The notes: a model not told the origin generated them from the sequence alone. DNA of 64,000 nt from Candidatus Microthrix subdominans (GCA_016719385.1 JADJZA010000008.1:124001-188000); one strand, 5' to 3'. Positions 1 to 9,373 are shown, counted from the stretch's first letter. A program made the numbers and translations.

Positions 1-147
1 GACGCCCTCGAAGGTAGGAAGCCAGGACGCCAAGAGCAAAGCCAAGTGACCCATCTCACATGGTTGTAGTCTGAGTTGCGCTCAGGCTCCGGGTTGCCGC
101 TGCTGCCGCCGTAATTCCCCGCCGAGGGGCGTCACCAAGCCTGACGG

Positions 148-801
148 TTACTGACCGAGCCTGTCCCTTATCTGGACGTAGACCTCTGGTCCCACCAACG
201 CGGTCAATTCTTCGGCGAGTGAATGGATCACCGTTGTTTCGCCGACGAAGGGCTCGGGTTCCTCGGTGCAGCACCATGCGATGGTGGAGTGTTCGGTGTC
301 CCAGTCGCTGCGGTCCCACGGTCGGAGGACCTTGGTGCCGTCGGGGCGGGTTTCGGCGCGGAGTGGCAACTGCCAACACACCGATGGCTTCCAGACGGTT
401 GGCGACTCCCCAGCGGCGATGGCGGCGAGGTGAAGCGCACATCCCTCCCCACCCTCAAACCCGGGACGGTTGAGGAAAATGCAGGCACCGTCGACCACCC
501 GCGTGAGAGTGCGAGCATCGTCGGCGTAGATGCCGCCCTCATGGGCCTCGGCGTGGAACTGGAACATGGACGGCTCAAGAAACATCGCCAACGCCCCGGT
601 GTTCATCGACTCTTCCTCATCGAGGAACCGGGTTCCGTGCGAACAGCAACCTTGGTTCAGATGCTCCGCGTCTGTTGGCAGAATCCCTTTGCAGCCGTTG
701 CCCCAAATGCAGGTCCAGTTCGACGTCAGGAACGTTGCGTCGACGTCCCAAATCGTCCCGTCGATGGGATCTTCGAACCGCTCGTGTTGCTGCTCGTCCA
801 A
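148..801 (-). CDS. Conserved cysteine-rich protein of unknown function
   Basis: A 217-residue protein rich in Cys, His and Trp. The N-terminal third carries a spaced cysteine set (CIWGNGC near residue 31, then GCCSHGT near 51) and a later GCALH and CCTEEPEP. This resembles the zinc/iron-chelating cysteine clusters of YkgJ-like proteins, but I cannot assign a family with certainty. No signal peptide or membrane segment is seen, so it is probably cytosolic. The start is a TTG at 801; a TACTCT box lies 6 nt upstream with no Shine-Dalgarno, which suits a leaderless message. It is transcribed alone, in the same direction as the next two genes. Confidence 0.75.
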   Translation of the reverse strand: MDEQQHERFEDPIDGTIWDVDATFLTSNWTCIWGNGCKGILPTDAEHLNQGCCSHGTRFLDEEESMNTGALAMFLEPSMFQFHAEAHEGGIYADDARTLTRVVDGACIFLNRPGFEGGEGCALHLAAIAAGESPTVWKPSVCWQLPLRAETRPDGTKVLRPWDRSDWDTEHSTIAWCCTEEPEPFVGETTVIHSLAEELTALVGPEVYVQIRDRLGQ

Positions 802-807
802 GCTTTG

Positions 808-813
808 AGAGTA
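808..813 (-). promoter_or_regulatory. -10-like box, leaderless start
   Basis: Minus-strand TACTCT ends 6 nt before the TTG start at 801. No Shine-Dalgarno is present. Part of a window-wide pattern; position inferred from spacing only. Confidence 0.35.
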
Positions 814-872
814 GACGCTGGGCCGGGTGAGGGTGCACGGTGACCACTGGGTCTGCGTTGACGTTTCGGAAT

Positions 873-891
873 TGCAACACCTCAGGTTGCA
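873..891 (-). terminator. Short hairpin after the membrane protein gene
   Basis: Perfect 6-bp inverted repeat TGCAAC/GTTGCA with a 7-nt loop, 26-44 nt downstream of the stop of the gene ending at 917 (minus strand). There is no clear U-tract, so terminator function is a guess. Confidence 0.25.
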
Positions 892-916
892 GGAAAGGCC
901 AAGGGCAGCACCGCGC

Positions 917-1594
917 TCAGGCTCCGGGCTGGGGTTGCTGCGTGCGTCGGTGGCGGAGACGGGCGCGCTGCGCAGGCGCCTCGACGGTGGGCTGCGTGGG
1001 CTGCTCTGCAGCCGACGGGGTGCCGGCTTCGCCGGTCGGGGTGGTCTTGGGTGTGCTGCCCGGATGGGCGGTGCGCGAGATGTCGTCGACGACGCGACGT
1101 GCCTCGATCAGCGCGGTCAGGTCGTCGGCCACCTGCTCGAGCGGATCGTGGCCATCGCCGGGTACGGCCGGCTCGGCGGCGTAGGCCCGACACAGTTCGG
1201 CGGCCACGTCCTCCGAGCGCCGAACCCGGCCATGGACCGCCATCAGCTCGCTGCGGCGGTCGCGCCGGGGGAGCGTGGTTGCCAGGGCGATGCGGTCGTC
1301 GAGCTCAACGGCGTGGTCCTCGAAGCGGGCGGCCATCTCGTCGAGCACGGTCGGGGCGCCCTTGCGGCGACGCATGGCGCGGGCCCGCTGGACGCCCCGC
1401 GAGGAGCGCACGACGCGGCGGTGCAGGTGGGCCGACGGGGTTGGCGCCGCCAACCACCACACCGGCGCTGTCGTGCGGCGCGACGGCACGGGGCGGTTGC
1501 GGCGGGTAGCGGCGGCCAGCGCCGCTGCGATCGACCCGACGATGAGCACGATCCAGAACACCGCCAGGATTGCCACGACCGTCCCGGCGCTCAC
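917..1594 (-). CDS. Small membrane-anchored hypothetical protein
   Basis: 225 residues with one N-terminal transmembrane segment (about residues 5-28, VVAILAVFWIVLIVGSIAAA) followed by an Arg-rich cytoplasmic region, a likely helical middle (about 75-165, DEMAARFEDHAVELDDRI) and a low-complexity Pro/Thr/Gln tail. No known domain is recognised. GTG start at 1594. It lies just downstream, on the same strand, of the exonuclease/GIY-YIG gene with a 42-nt gap, so the two may share a transcript. Function unknown. Confidence 0.6.
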   Translation of the reverse strand: MSAGTVVAILAVFWIVLIVGSIAAALAAATRRNRPVPSRRTTAPVWWLAAPTPSAHLHRRVVRSSRGVQRARAMRRRKGAPTVLDEMAARFEDHAVELDDRIALATTLPRRDRRSELMAVHGRVRRSEDVAAELCRAYAAEPAVPGDGHDPLEQVADDLTALIEARRVVDDISRTAHPGSTPKTTPTGEAGTPSAAEQPTQPTVEAPAQRARLRHRRTQQPQPGA

Positions 1595-1636
1595 GCGTCG
1601 TCCCGTCCGCTCGTCTGGTTACAGGCCTTCATCCCG

Positions 1637-3358
1637 TCAGCCTACGGCGGTGGAACGGCGCGCAGTCTCGCGGCTTTGGTTATTCCAACCCTGCGGCCGG
1701 GGGCGAACATCGGGTGGCGGCGGCCAGGCTGAGGCCCACACGCCACCGACATGTTCCAGGCGACACCGATCGGCGTAACGGTCGATCCACGCCGCCACCG
1801 TGCTCAGCTCGTCGGCCAGCGCCTTGGTGAGTGCTTGGGTGGGCGGTTCGGGCTCTGGCCCGGCCTCGCCGAGGCGCCACGAGCCGTCGGGGTCGCACCA
1901 GCGCACCGCCACGCCAAACTCCAGCTCCACGGTGGTGCCGTCGGGGGTGGAGAATCGGATCAGCGACGGGGCCCGAAGCGTCGCGCAGCGCAGGCTGCGC
2001 CGCAACGCCGAGGTGTAGGCGGCCAGGCGATCCCGGGTGGCGGCAGCCTCCTCGAAGCGCTCCTCGGCGGCCAGGCGATCCATGCGCTCGGTCAGCGGGG
2101 TGGCCACCACCCGATGCTGACCGGAGAGCGCCAGCGTTGCGGCCCGAACGGCGTCGCCATAGCGGGCGTCGTCGACCTGGCCGGAACACGGGCAGGAGGT
2201 GACCCCGAGCTGGGCGGCGGTGCAGGGGGTGGTGCGGGGGGGACCTCCGCGCACCGAGAGGCGGGTGGTGCAGCGGCGCAGGGGGACGGCGTCGCCGACC
2301 GCCTCGGCGATGTGTTGGCCCACCTTGCGCGACGGCAGCGGGCCCAGCGCGGCAGCGTTGGCCGGTGGCGTTCGAGCACACACGAGGCGTGGGTAGGGCT
2401 CGTCGGTCAGGGTGAGCCAGCACCCGCCTTTGCCCGGGCGTCCCTGGCGGTTGTAGCGGGGGTCGAGCGCCTGGATCAGGCGGATCTCCAAGACTGCGGC
2501 TTCGAGGGTGGAGGGGGTGCGCCGGTGGTCGATGCGGACGCATTCCTCGAGCAGGCGGCCGACTTTGCGCCGGGTGTCGGTCGAAAAGTAGCTGCGCACC
2601 CTCGAGCGCAGGTTGGTGGCCTTCCCCACGTAGATCACCCGGTTCTGGGCGTTGCGCATCAGGTAGACGCCGGGGGAGCGGGGCAGGCGGTCGGTGAGGG
2701 CCAGCTTGGGCGCCTGGGGGTGGCCGGCCATCTTGGGTAGGGCGATCAGGTCGTCGAGCCCGGTGACCCCCCACGACGCAGCGCGTTCGAGTTCGACGTG
2801 CAGCAGGTCGGCGGTGGCCAGGGCATCATCGAGCGCCCGGTGCGACGGCTGGTGGGGGAGGCGCAGCACCCGGGCGAGGGTGCCCAGCTTGCAGTCGGGC
2901 ACGTCGCTGCGCATCAAACGACGTGCCAACGCCAGCGTGTCGACGCCTCGGTTGGTCAGCGGCTCACGACCGGTGGCGGTCAGTGCGGCGTCGAGGAAGC
3001 TGCGGTCGAAGCGCAGGTTGTGGCCGACGAGCACCGCGTCGCCAAGGAACTCCAAGAACGCCGGCAGCACCGCCTCGATGCGCGGCGCCCGCACGACGTG
3101 GGCGTCGGTGATGCCGGTGAGCACGGTGATGTTGGTCGGGATGGCCCGACCCGGGTTGACCAGCGACTGGAGCGTCCCCAGGCAGGCGCCGCCCCGCACC
3201 TTGACCGCCCCCACCTCGGTGATCAGGTCGACACCGGCCTGTCCGCCCGTCGTCTCCAGGTCGACGATGCAGAAGGTGACGTCGGCGAGTGGCGAACCCA
3301 GATCGTCGAACGACCGTTGAACCGGGGGCGCTGGCGGGCGTCGCATCGGGGACACCAT
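1637..3358 (-). CDS. DEDDh exonuclease fused to GIY-YIG nuclease
   Basis: A two-nuclease protein of about 573 residues. The N-terminal domain is a DnaQ/epsilon-type 3'-5' exonuclease: ExoI FCIVDLETTGG near residue 30, ExoII VGHNLRFDRSFLDAAL near 110, ExoIII HRALDDALATADLL near 170. It is followed by a UvrC/Cho-like GIY-YIG domain (PGVYLMRNAQNRVIYVGKAT, about 230-310). The Cys-containing C-terminal third is typical of the actinobacterial form of this fusion, thought to act in DNA repair. There is no UvrB-binding or helix-hairpin-helix region as in full UvrC. ATG at 3358 is preferred; ATG 3346 and a longer start near 3391 are possible. Confidence 0.85.
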   Translation of the reverse strand: MVSPMRRPPAPPVQRSFDDLGSPLADVTFCIVDLETTGGQAGVDLITEVGAVKVRGGACLGTLQSLVNPGRAIPTNITVLTGITDAHVVRAPRIEAVLPAFLEFLGDAVLVGHNLRFDRSFLDAALTATGREPLTNRGVDTLALARRLMRSDVPDCKLGTLARVLRLPHQPSHRALDDALATADLLHVELERAASWGVTGLDDLIALPKMAGHPQAPKLALTDRLPRSPGVYLMRNAQNRVIYVGKATNLRSRVRSYFSTDTRRKVGRLLEECVRIDHRRTPSTLEAAVLEIRLIQALDPRYNRQGRPGKGGCWLTLTDEPYPRLVCARTPPANAAALGPLPSRKVGQHIAEAVGDAVPLRRCTTRLSVRGGPPRTTPCTAAQLGVTSCPCSGQVDDARYGDAVRAATLALSGQHRVVATPLTERMDRLAAEERFEEAAATRDRLAAYTSALRRSLRCATLRAPSLIRFSTPDGTTVELEFGVAVRWCDPDGSWRLGEAGPEPEPPTQALTKALADELSTVAAWIDRYADRCRLEHVGGVWASAWPPPPDVRPRPQGWNNQSRETARRSTAVG

Positions 3359-3454
3359 AGGCGAACACAGGTTCGTCGAACAGCAGTTCACTCAATTGGA
3401 ATAATGGACCCCGGGCGGCCGTCGGGCGCATCGGCCACCGGCTGCGCCGGACGG

Positions 3455-3460
3455 TAGCCT
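3455..3460 (+). promoter_or_regulatory. -10-like box, leaderless start
   Basis: TAGCCT ends 8 nt before the GTG at 3469, with no ribosome binding site between. The same hexamer and spacing recur before bpa (52673). Confidence 0.4.
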
Positions 3461-3468
3461 GACCGGTT

Positions 3469-3729
3469 GTGAACGACGACCCGAGTGACGATTCAACGAC
3501 CGGTCCAACAACGGCGGCCCACCCCCGTTATCGCTGCACAACCTGCGGCAACCTCACCCGCTTCGACGTGGTCGCCACCCGCCGAACCCGGGAGTTCCAC
3601 CACTACTCGGTCGGCGGCGATCTCACCGTCGAACAAACCGAGACCCTCGATGAGGAAGTCGAGTCGGTCAGCTGTCGCTGGTGTTCCAGCCCGGCCGGAG
3701 TCGTCACCGTCGACGCGTCGGACGGCTGA
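3469..3729 (+). CDS. Small zinc-ribbon protein
   Basis: 86 residues with two CxxC knuckles (CTTCG near residue 24 and CRWCS near 70), the layout of a zinc ribbon. Between them is a beta-rich stretch with TRREFHHYS-like character, then an acidic segment (LDEEVESV). Probably a small cytosolic nucleic-acid- or protein-binding protein; the exact role is unknown. GTG start with a -10-like box 8 nt upstream. The gene is followed 39 nt later by the NYN-domain gene, with which it may form an operon. Confidence 0.65.
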   Translation: MNDDPSDDSTTGPTTAAHPRYRCTTCGNLTRFDVVATRRTREFHHYSVGGDLTVEQTETLDEEVESVSCRWCSSPAGVVTVDASDG

Positions 3730-3768
3730 GGCATCCGTGCCGAGTGAGCCCGACCACGGCAGCCGGCG

Positions 3769-5172
3769 ATGACCGCCGGCTCCGACGCCGAGGAACAGGT
3801 GGTGCGGCCTGCCCTGGAGGCAGCGCTGGACGTGGCCGAGGCAGGCCTGGCGGAGAAGCCTCCGCGCCAGCCTCCACGGGGACTTCGGTCGGTGCTCGGG
3901 TTTCATAAGCGTCCAAGCGCGGCGCTGGGTGCGGCCCGGCGGGTTCTCGACCGCGACGACGCTTTCCGTGCCCTGGTGCTGGAGCGCATCGATGCCGACC
4001 GCTTGAGCCCCGGAGCCGCTGCGTTTCTTCTACGAGACGATGGCTGGCGCGACGCGGTCGGCGATGCCGTTCGAGCGTTGGAAGAGGCGGCCGATGACGA
4101 CCGGGCGAGGGCGGATGATCGGGCGGCGACCGAACAGGTGGTCACGCTCAGCGCCCGGTTGGCCGAGTTGGAGGCCGAAGTGCCTCGAGTCGAGGCCGAG
4201 TTCACCCGGTTGCGCGAGGTGGAACGCCAGGCCGAGGAGGTCGCCGAACGCCTTCGCGAGCAGGAGGCGCTCAACGAACGGCTGACCGGCGAACGCCAGC
4301 GGGCGGTGCGCGAGCTGGCCGACGAGCGCCGGCGTCTGGCTGACCGCACCGCCCAGGTGCGTTCGCTGTCCGCCGATCTGGAGCGCATTCGCTCCCAGGT
4401 GCCCATGGACGACGGGGGACCGGACGATCCGACGCCCCCAGCCCGTCCGGTTGACGTTGCCGAGGAACTGTCGGCGCTGCGGACGAGGGCGGAGGCCGCC
4501 GAGTCGGCGTCCGCAGAGACCGCCCAGGCGATGGTCCGGCTGGGGCGGGAGCTCGCGGCGCTCGGCGAACGCCTCGATCCCGAAGCGGCGGGGCGCGTGG
4601 AGCAGGGCGATTCGGACCCTCGGGGGTCGACCAGCCCGGAAGCGAGCGACGGCGAGCCGGGCACCGCCCCGGTGCTCGCAGGGCAACATCGGAACGGTCG
4701 TCGCGGCCGGACCGTTCGCCGCCGGCCGGTCCGCGTGGGACGCGGCCTGCGCGATGGCTCCCCTGACGCCACCCGGGAGCTGCTGCGAACGCCCGGCCTG
4801 GTGCTGTGGGTCGACGGGTACAACGCATCGATGGCGCTTTGGGGTGACCTCGATATCGGCGGTCAGCGCGAGGCGTTGGTCCGCGCCCTCGGACGGTTGG
4901 CCAAGGCCTGCGGCACCCACATACGCGTGGTGTTCGATGGTGACAGTGGCGGAGCGCCCCCGGTCACCACACCGCTGCCGGTGCGAGTGGTGTTCACGAA
5001 GGCGGGGGTGGAGGCCGACGACGACATCATCGACGCCGTGGCGGCGACCGACGCGTCGCAGCCGGTGGCGGTGCTCAGCGCCGATCGGCGTGTGCGCGAC
5101 GGCGCCTCTGTGTACGGCGCCAACCTGTTGTCACCCGACGATCTGCGAACGGTGTTGGCCGACGGTGGCTGA
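3769..5172 (+). CDS. Coiled-coil protein with C-terminal NYN (YacP-like) domain
   Basis: 467 residues. The N-terminal part is helical; about residues 110-220 form a strong coiled coil (heptads rich in E, R, L). A proline-rich and basic linker follows. The last 125 residues are a NYN/PIN-like domain: VLWVDGYNASMALWG holds the first acidic residue, then VVFDGDSGG, GVEADDDIIDAVAA and VLSADRRVRD. These fit YacP-type metal-dependent RNA endonucleases. The N-terminal coiled coil is common in actinobacterial versions. ATG start; the stop overlaps the queG GTG by 8 nt, implying coupled translation. Confidence 0.8.
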   Translation: MTAGSDAEEQVVRPALEAALDVAEAGLAEKPPRQPPRGLRSVLGFHKRPSAALGAARRVLDRDDAFRALVLERIDADRLSPGAAAFLLRDDGWRDAVGDAVRALEEAADDDRARADDRAATEQVVTLSARLAELEAEVPRVEAEFTRLREVERQAEEVAERLREQEALNERLTGERQRAVRELADERRRLADRTAQVRSLSADLERIRSQVPMDDGGPDDPTPPARPVDVAEELSALRTRAEAAESASAETAQAMVRLGRELAALGERLDPEAAGRVEQGDSDPRGSTSPEASDGEPGTAPVLAGQHRNGRRGRTVRRRPVRVGRGLRDGSPDATRELLRTPGLVLWVDGYNASMALWGDLDIGGQREALVRALGRLAKACGTHIRVVFDGDSGGAPPVTTPLPVRVVFTKAGVEADDDIIDAVAATDASQPVAVLSADRRVRDGASVYGANLLSPDDLRTVLADGG

Positions 5173-6418
5173 GGGATCCCCGTCCGACGGCCTGGGTGGT
5201 CTTGCCGACCGGGTGCTCGAGGTTGGGCGGGACGCGGGCCTGGTGGCGATGGGCATCTGCGATACCGAACCGTTTCTGGAGGCGCGCCAAGAACTCCTCG
5301 ACCGTCGCGACGCCGGCCTGGCCGGCACGATGGCCTTCACCTACCGCAACCCGGAGCGTTCGACCGAACCGGCGCGCCTGCTGCGCAACGCAGCCAGCCT
5401 GGTGGTGGGGGCGATGCCGTACCGCCAACCGCGCCTGGCCGACGACGGAGACACTGCCCGCTCGGGCGGCGTCACCGGCGCGGGCGACGTTGCCGCCAGC
5501 GGTCAACGTGGGACCCTCTCACTTCAGGCCCGGGTGGCCCGATACGCCACCGACGATTACTACGCCGTGCTGCGAGCTGCGTTGGAGCGGGTGGCCGACG
5601 AGTTGCGTCGGGCCGGGTTTCGGGCCCACATCGTCGCCGACGACAACGCGCTGGTCGACCGCGCCGCGGCGGTGCGCGCCGGCCTGGGGTGGATCGGCCG
5701 CAACACCGGGCTGATCACCCCCGAGGCGGGCGGCGAGGTGGTGTTGGGCTCGGTGGTCACCGACGCGGTCCTTCCCACCACAAACCGGTCGGTGGCCGAC
5801 GGCTGCGGCTCGTGTCGGGTGTGCGAGCCGGCCTGCCCGACCGGAGCCCTCGACGACGGACGACTGGACGCCCGCAAGTGCCTGGCCTGGCTGGTGCAGG
5901 CCCCCGGCGACTTTCCCCGCGAGCATCGCCAGGCGCTGGGCGACCGCCTGTACGGCTGCGACGAGTGCACGGTGGTGTGCCCACCGAGCCGGCTGGCGAG
6001 CCGCCGCCTGGGCGACCTGCCCCATGGCGAGCGTCCGGGGCCGACGGTTGACGTGCTCGAGGTGCTGCGCCTTGACGACGAGACGCTGCTGGAGCGCTAC
6101 GGCCGCTGGTACCTGCCGGGCCGTGACCCGAACGCCCTGCGCCGCAACGCGCTGGTGATCCTGGGCAACACCGGCGACGGGTTCGACGGTGCCACCGCAG
6201 CGGTGCTCGAGCGCTACCTCGCCGACGAATCGCAGCTTTTGGCCGGCCACGCCGCCTGGGCAGCGCTGGCCCTGGGCCGCCAGGACCTGGCGGTCGCTGC
6301 AGCCGACCGGCCGTCGGTCGCCGACGAACTCGCCGCCGCTGGGCTGGTGACCCCGGTTGCGGTTGGGTCCCGCCGTTCGCAGGCCGATGGCGCGAGTGCT
6401 ACATCTGGTGGCCCGTGA
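5165..6418 (+). CDS. queG: Epoxyqueuosine reductase
   Basis: 417 residues, cobalamin-dependent and [4Fe-4S]-containing, reducing epoxyqueuosine to queuosine in tRNA, the last step of Q synthesis. Visible: the N-terminal catalytic domain with the AFTYRNPERS and MPYRQPRL region; two ferredoxin-type clusters, CGSCRVCEPACPTGAL and a paired KCLAW plus CDECTVVCP; and a C-terminal HEAT-like repeat (RRNALVILGNTG, HAAWAALALG). The GTG at 5165 overlaps the NYN gene, and the stop overlaps the next GTG by 4 nt. No other queuosine gene is in the window, so this may act in salvage or with distant genes. Confidence 0.9.
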   Translation: MAEGSPSDGLGGLADRVLEVGRDAGLVAMGICDTEPFLEARQELLDRRDAGLAGTMAFTYRNPERSTEPARLLRNAASLVVGAMPYRQPRLADDGDTARSGGVTGAGDVAASGQRGTLSLQARVARYATDDYYAVLRAALERVADELRRAGFRAHIVADDNALVDRAAAVRAGLGWIGRNTGLITPEAGGEVVLGSVVTDAVLPTTNRSVADGCGSCRVCEPACPTGALDDGRLDARKCLAWLVQAPGDFPREHRQALGDRLYGCDECTVVCPPSRLASRRLGDLPHGERPGPTVDVLEVLRLDDETLLERYGRWYLPGRDPNALRRNALVILGNTGDGFDGATAAVLERYLADESQLLAGHAAWAALALGRQDLAVAAADRPSVADELAAAGLVTPVAVGSRRSQADGASATSGGP

Positions 6419-7569
6419 AGCACCTGCTGGTCACCAACGACTATCCCCCCAAAGTGGGTGGTATCCAGAGTTACCTGTGGGAGCTGTGGCGGCGTCTCGA
6501 CCCCGATGACGTCACCGTCCTGACGACGCCCCACGAAGGGGCGGCCGCCTTCGATGCGGCTGCGCCCCATCGCATCGAGCGCACCCGGGATCCGGTGCTG
6601 TTGCCGCACCCCGGCCTGGCCCGCCGCATCGAGGCGCTGGCGCGCCAGGTCGATGCCCGGCTGCTGGTCCTCGACCCGGTGCTGCCCCTGTCCGTCCTCG
6701 GGCCACGGGTGGCGCGTCGCCTCGGCATCCCGTGGGTGGTTGTGGCTCATGGGGCGGAGATCACCGTGCCCGGTCGCCTGCCGGTGAGCCGAGCATTGTT
6801 GGGTCGGGTGTTGCGCTCCGCCGATGGCGTGATCGCCGCCGGCGGATACCCGCTGGCCGAATCGGAGCGAGCGGCGGGCATGCCGCTGGCCAACGCGGTG
6901 ATCCCGCCCGGGGTGGACACGACCGACATCACGCCGTTGGCCCCGTCAGAACGGGCGGAGATCAGACGTTGCCTCGGTGTCGATGAGGACACGACGCTCG
7001 TGTTCGGCCTGAGCCGCCTGGTGCCGCGCAAGGGTTTCGACACGCTGATCGAGGCCGCCCATCTTCTGGCCCGGCGCGGCCGCAAGCTGACGGTGGCGAT
7101 CGCCGGCGACGGGCGGGACCGCAAGCGGCTGGATCGGCTGGCCGCCGCCGGTCCCGGTTCGGTCCGGATGCTCGGCCGGGTCACCGACGCCGAGCGCGCC
7201 GAGTACTACGGCGCAGCCGACCTGTTTGCCATGTTGTGCCGCGACCGTTGGGCGGGCCTGGAGCAGGAGGGATTTGGCATCGTGTTTCTCGAAGCGGCGG
7301 CCGCAGGCGTGGCCTCACTGGCCGGCCGGTCGGGGGGTAGCCACGAGGCGGTGGAGGACGGCGAGACCGGGGTGATCGTCGACGAGCCCGCCGACGAACG
7401 GGCGGTCGCCGAGGCGCTGGAATCGCTCATCGACCAACCGGAGCGGCTCGCCGAGATGGGCCGGGCGGCCCGTCTGCGGGCCGAACGGGTCTTCGACTAC
7501 GACGTGCTCGCCCGGGATCTCAATCGCGCGCTGACCCGGCTGGCCACTCCAGCCCGGGTGCAACGATGA
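6415..7569 (+). CDS. GT4 glycosyltransferase, PimB'-like mannosyltransferase
   Basis: 384 residues, two Rossmann domains (GT-B fold). The N-terminus LLVTNDYPPKVGGIQSYLWE has the GGIQ acceptor-site motif of the actinobacterial PimB'/PimA family, which adds mannose to phosphatidylinositol mannosides at the cytoplasmic face. The C-terminal domain has GLSRLVPRKGFDTLIEAA, AGDGRDRKRL and the nucleotide-sugar EGFGIVFLEAAAAGV segment with its E-x7-E pair. The exact acceptor is inferred from similarity only. GTG start overlaps queG; the stop overlaps the next ATG by 4 nt, so four genes here are coupled. Confidence 0.8.
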   Translation: MKHLLVTNDYPPKVGGIQSYLWELWRRLDPDDVTVLTTPHEGAAAFDAAAPHRIERTRDPVLLPHPGLARRIEALARQVDARLLVLDPVLPLSVLGPRVARRLGIPWVVVAHGAEITVPGRLPVSRALLGRVLRSADGVIAAGGYPLAESERAAGMPLANAVIPPGVDTTDITPLAPSERAEIRRCLGVDEDTTLVFGLSRLVPRKGFDTLIEAAHLLARRGRKLTVAIAGDGRDRKRLDRLAAAGPGSVRMLGRVTDAERAEYYGAADLFAMLCRDRWAGLEQEGFGIVFLEAAAAGVASLAGRSGGSHEAVEDGETGVIVDEPADERAVAEALESLIDQPERLAEMGRAARLRAERVFDYDVLARDLNRALTRLATPARVQR

Positions 7570-8156
7570 GCCGCCGCACGGACGACCGGAAGACTCGGAA
7601 GCCCGCCCGCCCCTCCTCGGGCAGGTCGACGCAGCCGACGTTGGCCGACGAGCGCTCCGCTGCCCAGGCCGGCGCCGCCGAGCGAAAGGCCGCAGCCCAG
7701 GCTCGCCTCGACGAGCGGTTCGGTGACGACACGCCCGGCTCGGCCCTGATCGTGGCGTCGTGGGTGGCGGCCGCCGCCGTCACGCTCACCGGGCTGGCTG
7801 GCTGGGCCTTCGGCGGGCCCTTCGAGATCGCCGCCCTCATCGTGTCGCTGGTGTTGTTCTTCGCCGGGATGGTGATCTGCACGATCGGGTTCGTCGTCGC
7901 CGCCTCACGGTCGCGGCGCGACCAGCTCGACCTCGGCCGGCTGGCCCTGCTGACCGGGGTGGCGCCCCGCCGCGTGCGCAACTCGCTGTTCGGTGCGCTG
8001 GTGGTGCAGATCATCGGCGGGCTGGTGCCGGCGATCGCCACCAAGGGCCTGGAGCTGGACTTCGGCACGCTGGTCCCGCTGGTCGGGGTGGGCCTGATCT
8101 TCTGGTGGGGCGCCGCCTACGGAGACTTTCCCCCGCGCCCGGAGTTGGCCAGATGA
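7566..8156 (+). CDS. Integral membrane protein of unknown function
   Basis: 196 residues. A basic, Ala-rich N-terminus (about 60 residues) is followed by probable transmembrane segments near residues 62-82, 87-115, 137-155 and 160-182. No family recognised. The ATG overlaps the glycosyltransferase stop by 4 nt and its stop overlaps the ArsA-like ATPase ATG by 4 nt, so it is made together with them. Its partner in the membrane cannot be deduced from sequence. Confidence 0.65.
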   Translation: MSRRTDDRKTRKPARPSSGRSTQPTLADERSAAQAGAAERKAAAQARLDERFGDDTPGSALIVASWVAAAAVTLTGLAGWAFGGPFEIAALIVSLVLFFAGMVICTIGFVVAASRSRRDQLDLGRLALLTGVAPRRVRNSLFGALVVQIIGGLVPAIATKGLELDFGTLVPLVGVGLIFWWGAAYGDFPPRPELAR

Positions 8157-9373
8157 GCGCCCGGGAAGCCCAGGGGAGCGGCACCCGGGTGATCATGTTC
8201 ATGGGCAAGGGCGGCGTGGGTAAGACCACCGTGGCCGCCGCGTCGGCCATCCTGGCGGCCGAGTCGGGACAGCGGGTGGTGGTGACCTCCACGGACCCCG
8301 CCCACTCGCTCGGCGATGTGCTGGGCCGCCGGATCGGGTCGGTCCCGGTGCAGGTCACGCCCGGATGTCATGCCCAGCAACTGAACGGGCGCGACCGCCT
8401 CGAGGAGTCGTGGGCCGAGGTGGGCGGCTGGGTTCGGCGCGCGTTCGGATGGGCCGGCCTCGACGATCTCGAAGCCCAGGAGCTGATGTTGCTCCCCGGT
8501 TTGGAGGAACTCTTTGCCCTGGCCGAGGTGACCAGCCTGGTCGACTCGGGCCGGTTCGACACCGTGATCGTCGATTGCGCTCCAACCGCCGAGACCCTGC
8601 GATTGCTCACGCTGCCCGAGGTGCTCGGCTTCTACCTCGACCGTTTCGAACAACAGCGGCCGCTGCGGCGGGCGGTGAGCGAGACGGTGCGACGCCTGGG
8701 CGACCTTCCGATCGCCGACGCCCAGATCGCCGGGGCTACCCGTCGTCTGGCCGACGAGCTCTCCGGCGTGCGCCGGCTGTTGTCGGCCGACACGACGTCG
8801 GTGCGCCTGGTGATGACGCCGGAACGGGTGGTCATCGCCGAGACCCGCCGCACCCACACGGCGCTCGGCCTGCACGGTTACGCAACCGACGCCGTCGTGG
8901 TCAACCGACTGTTGCCCGAGCACGTGAGCGACGATTTCACAGCTCGCTGGCGGTCGGCCCAGCTGGAACGCCTCGACGAGGTCCGCGAAGGTTTTGGCGG
9001 CGTCGACACGCTGATCGCCGAGATGTCACCGATCGAGCCGATCGGGGCCGGCACCCTCGCTGAGATGGCGCGGGTGCTCTACGACGGACGCGAGCCGACG
9101 GCGGTGCTCGGAACGAGCCAGCCGATGTCGGTCGTCACCGGGGCCGATGGACCCGAACTGCACCTGCCGCTACCCAACGCCGACCGAGGCGAGGTTGACG
9201 TCTGGGCGGGCGACGGGGAGATTCATCTCACCGTCGGCGCCCACCGGCGCAATCTTTTGTTGCCGGACGCCTTGCACGGCCGCTCGGTCGTCGGGGCATC
9301 CTTGAGCGACGGAACGCTGGTGATCCGTTTCGATGCTGACGTTGACGCCGAACGCGACGATGGGGACGCCTGA
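8153..9373 (+). CDS. ArsA/Get3-family ATPase
   Basis: 406 residues. The deviant Walker A GKGGVGKTTVAAAS sits near residue 17, with switch I TSTDPAHSLGDVLG and a VDCAPTAETLRLL segment, as in ArsA/Get3 and bacterial ArsA-like ATPases. The paired metal-binding cysteines of true arsenite ATPases are not evident, and no arsenite permease gene is adjacent, so an arsenic role is not supported; actinobacterial homologues are mostly uncharacterised. The C-terminal 80 residues form a small beta-rich Hsp20-like domain (HLPLPNADRGEVDVWAGDG). ATG at 8153 is coupled to the upstream membrane gene. Confidence 0.85.
   Translation: MSAREAQGSGTRVIMFMGKGGVGKTTVAAASAILAAESGQRVVVTSTDPAHSLGDVLGRRIGSVPVQVTPGCHAQQLNGRDRLEESWAEVGGWVRRAFGWAGLDDLEAQELMLLPGLEELFALAEVTSLVDSGRFDTVIVDCAPTAETLRLLTLPEVLGFYLDRFEQQRPLRRAVSETVRRLGDLPIADAQIAGATRRLADELSGVRRLLSADTTSVRLVMTPERVVIAETRRTHTALGLHGYATDAVVVNRLLPEHVSDDFTARWRSAQLERLDEVREGFGGVDTLIAEMSPIEPIGAGTLAEMARVLYDGREPTAVLGTSQPMSVVTGADGPELHLPLPNADRGEVDVWAGDGEIHLTVGAHRRNLLLPDALHGRSVVGASLSDGTLVIRFDADVDAERDDGDA

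Noticed and set aside
78..928. 16-bp direct repeat (78-93 and 913-928) flanking the first gene
   Set aside because: Could mark an insertion, but the sequence GCGCTCAGGCTCCGGG is simple GC-rich DNA and no inverted ends or target duplication are seen.
8153..9373. Arsenic resistance locus
   Set aside because: The ATPase lacks the paired arsenite-binding cysteines and no arsB, arsC or ArsR gene is nearby.
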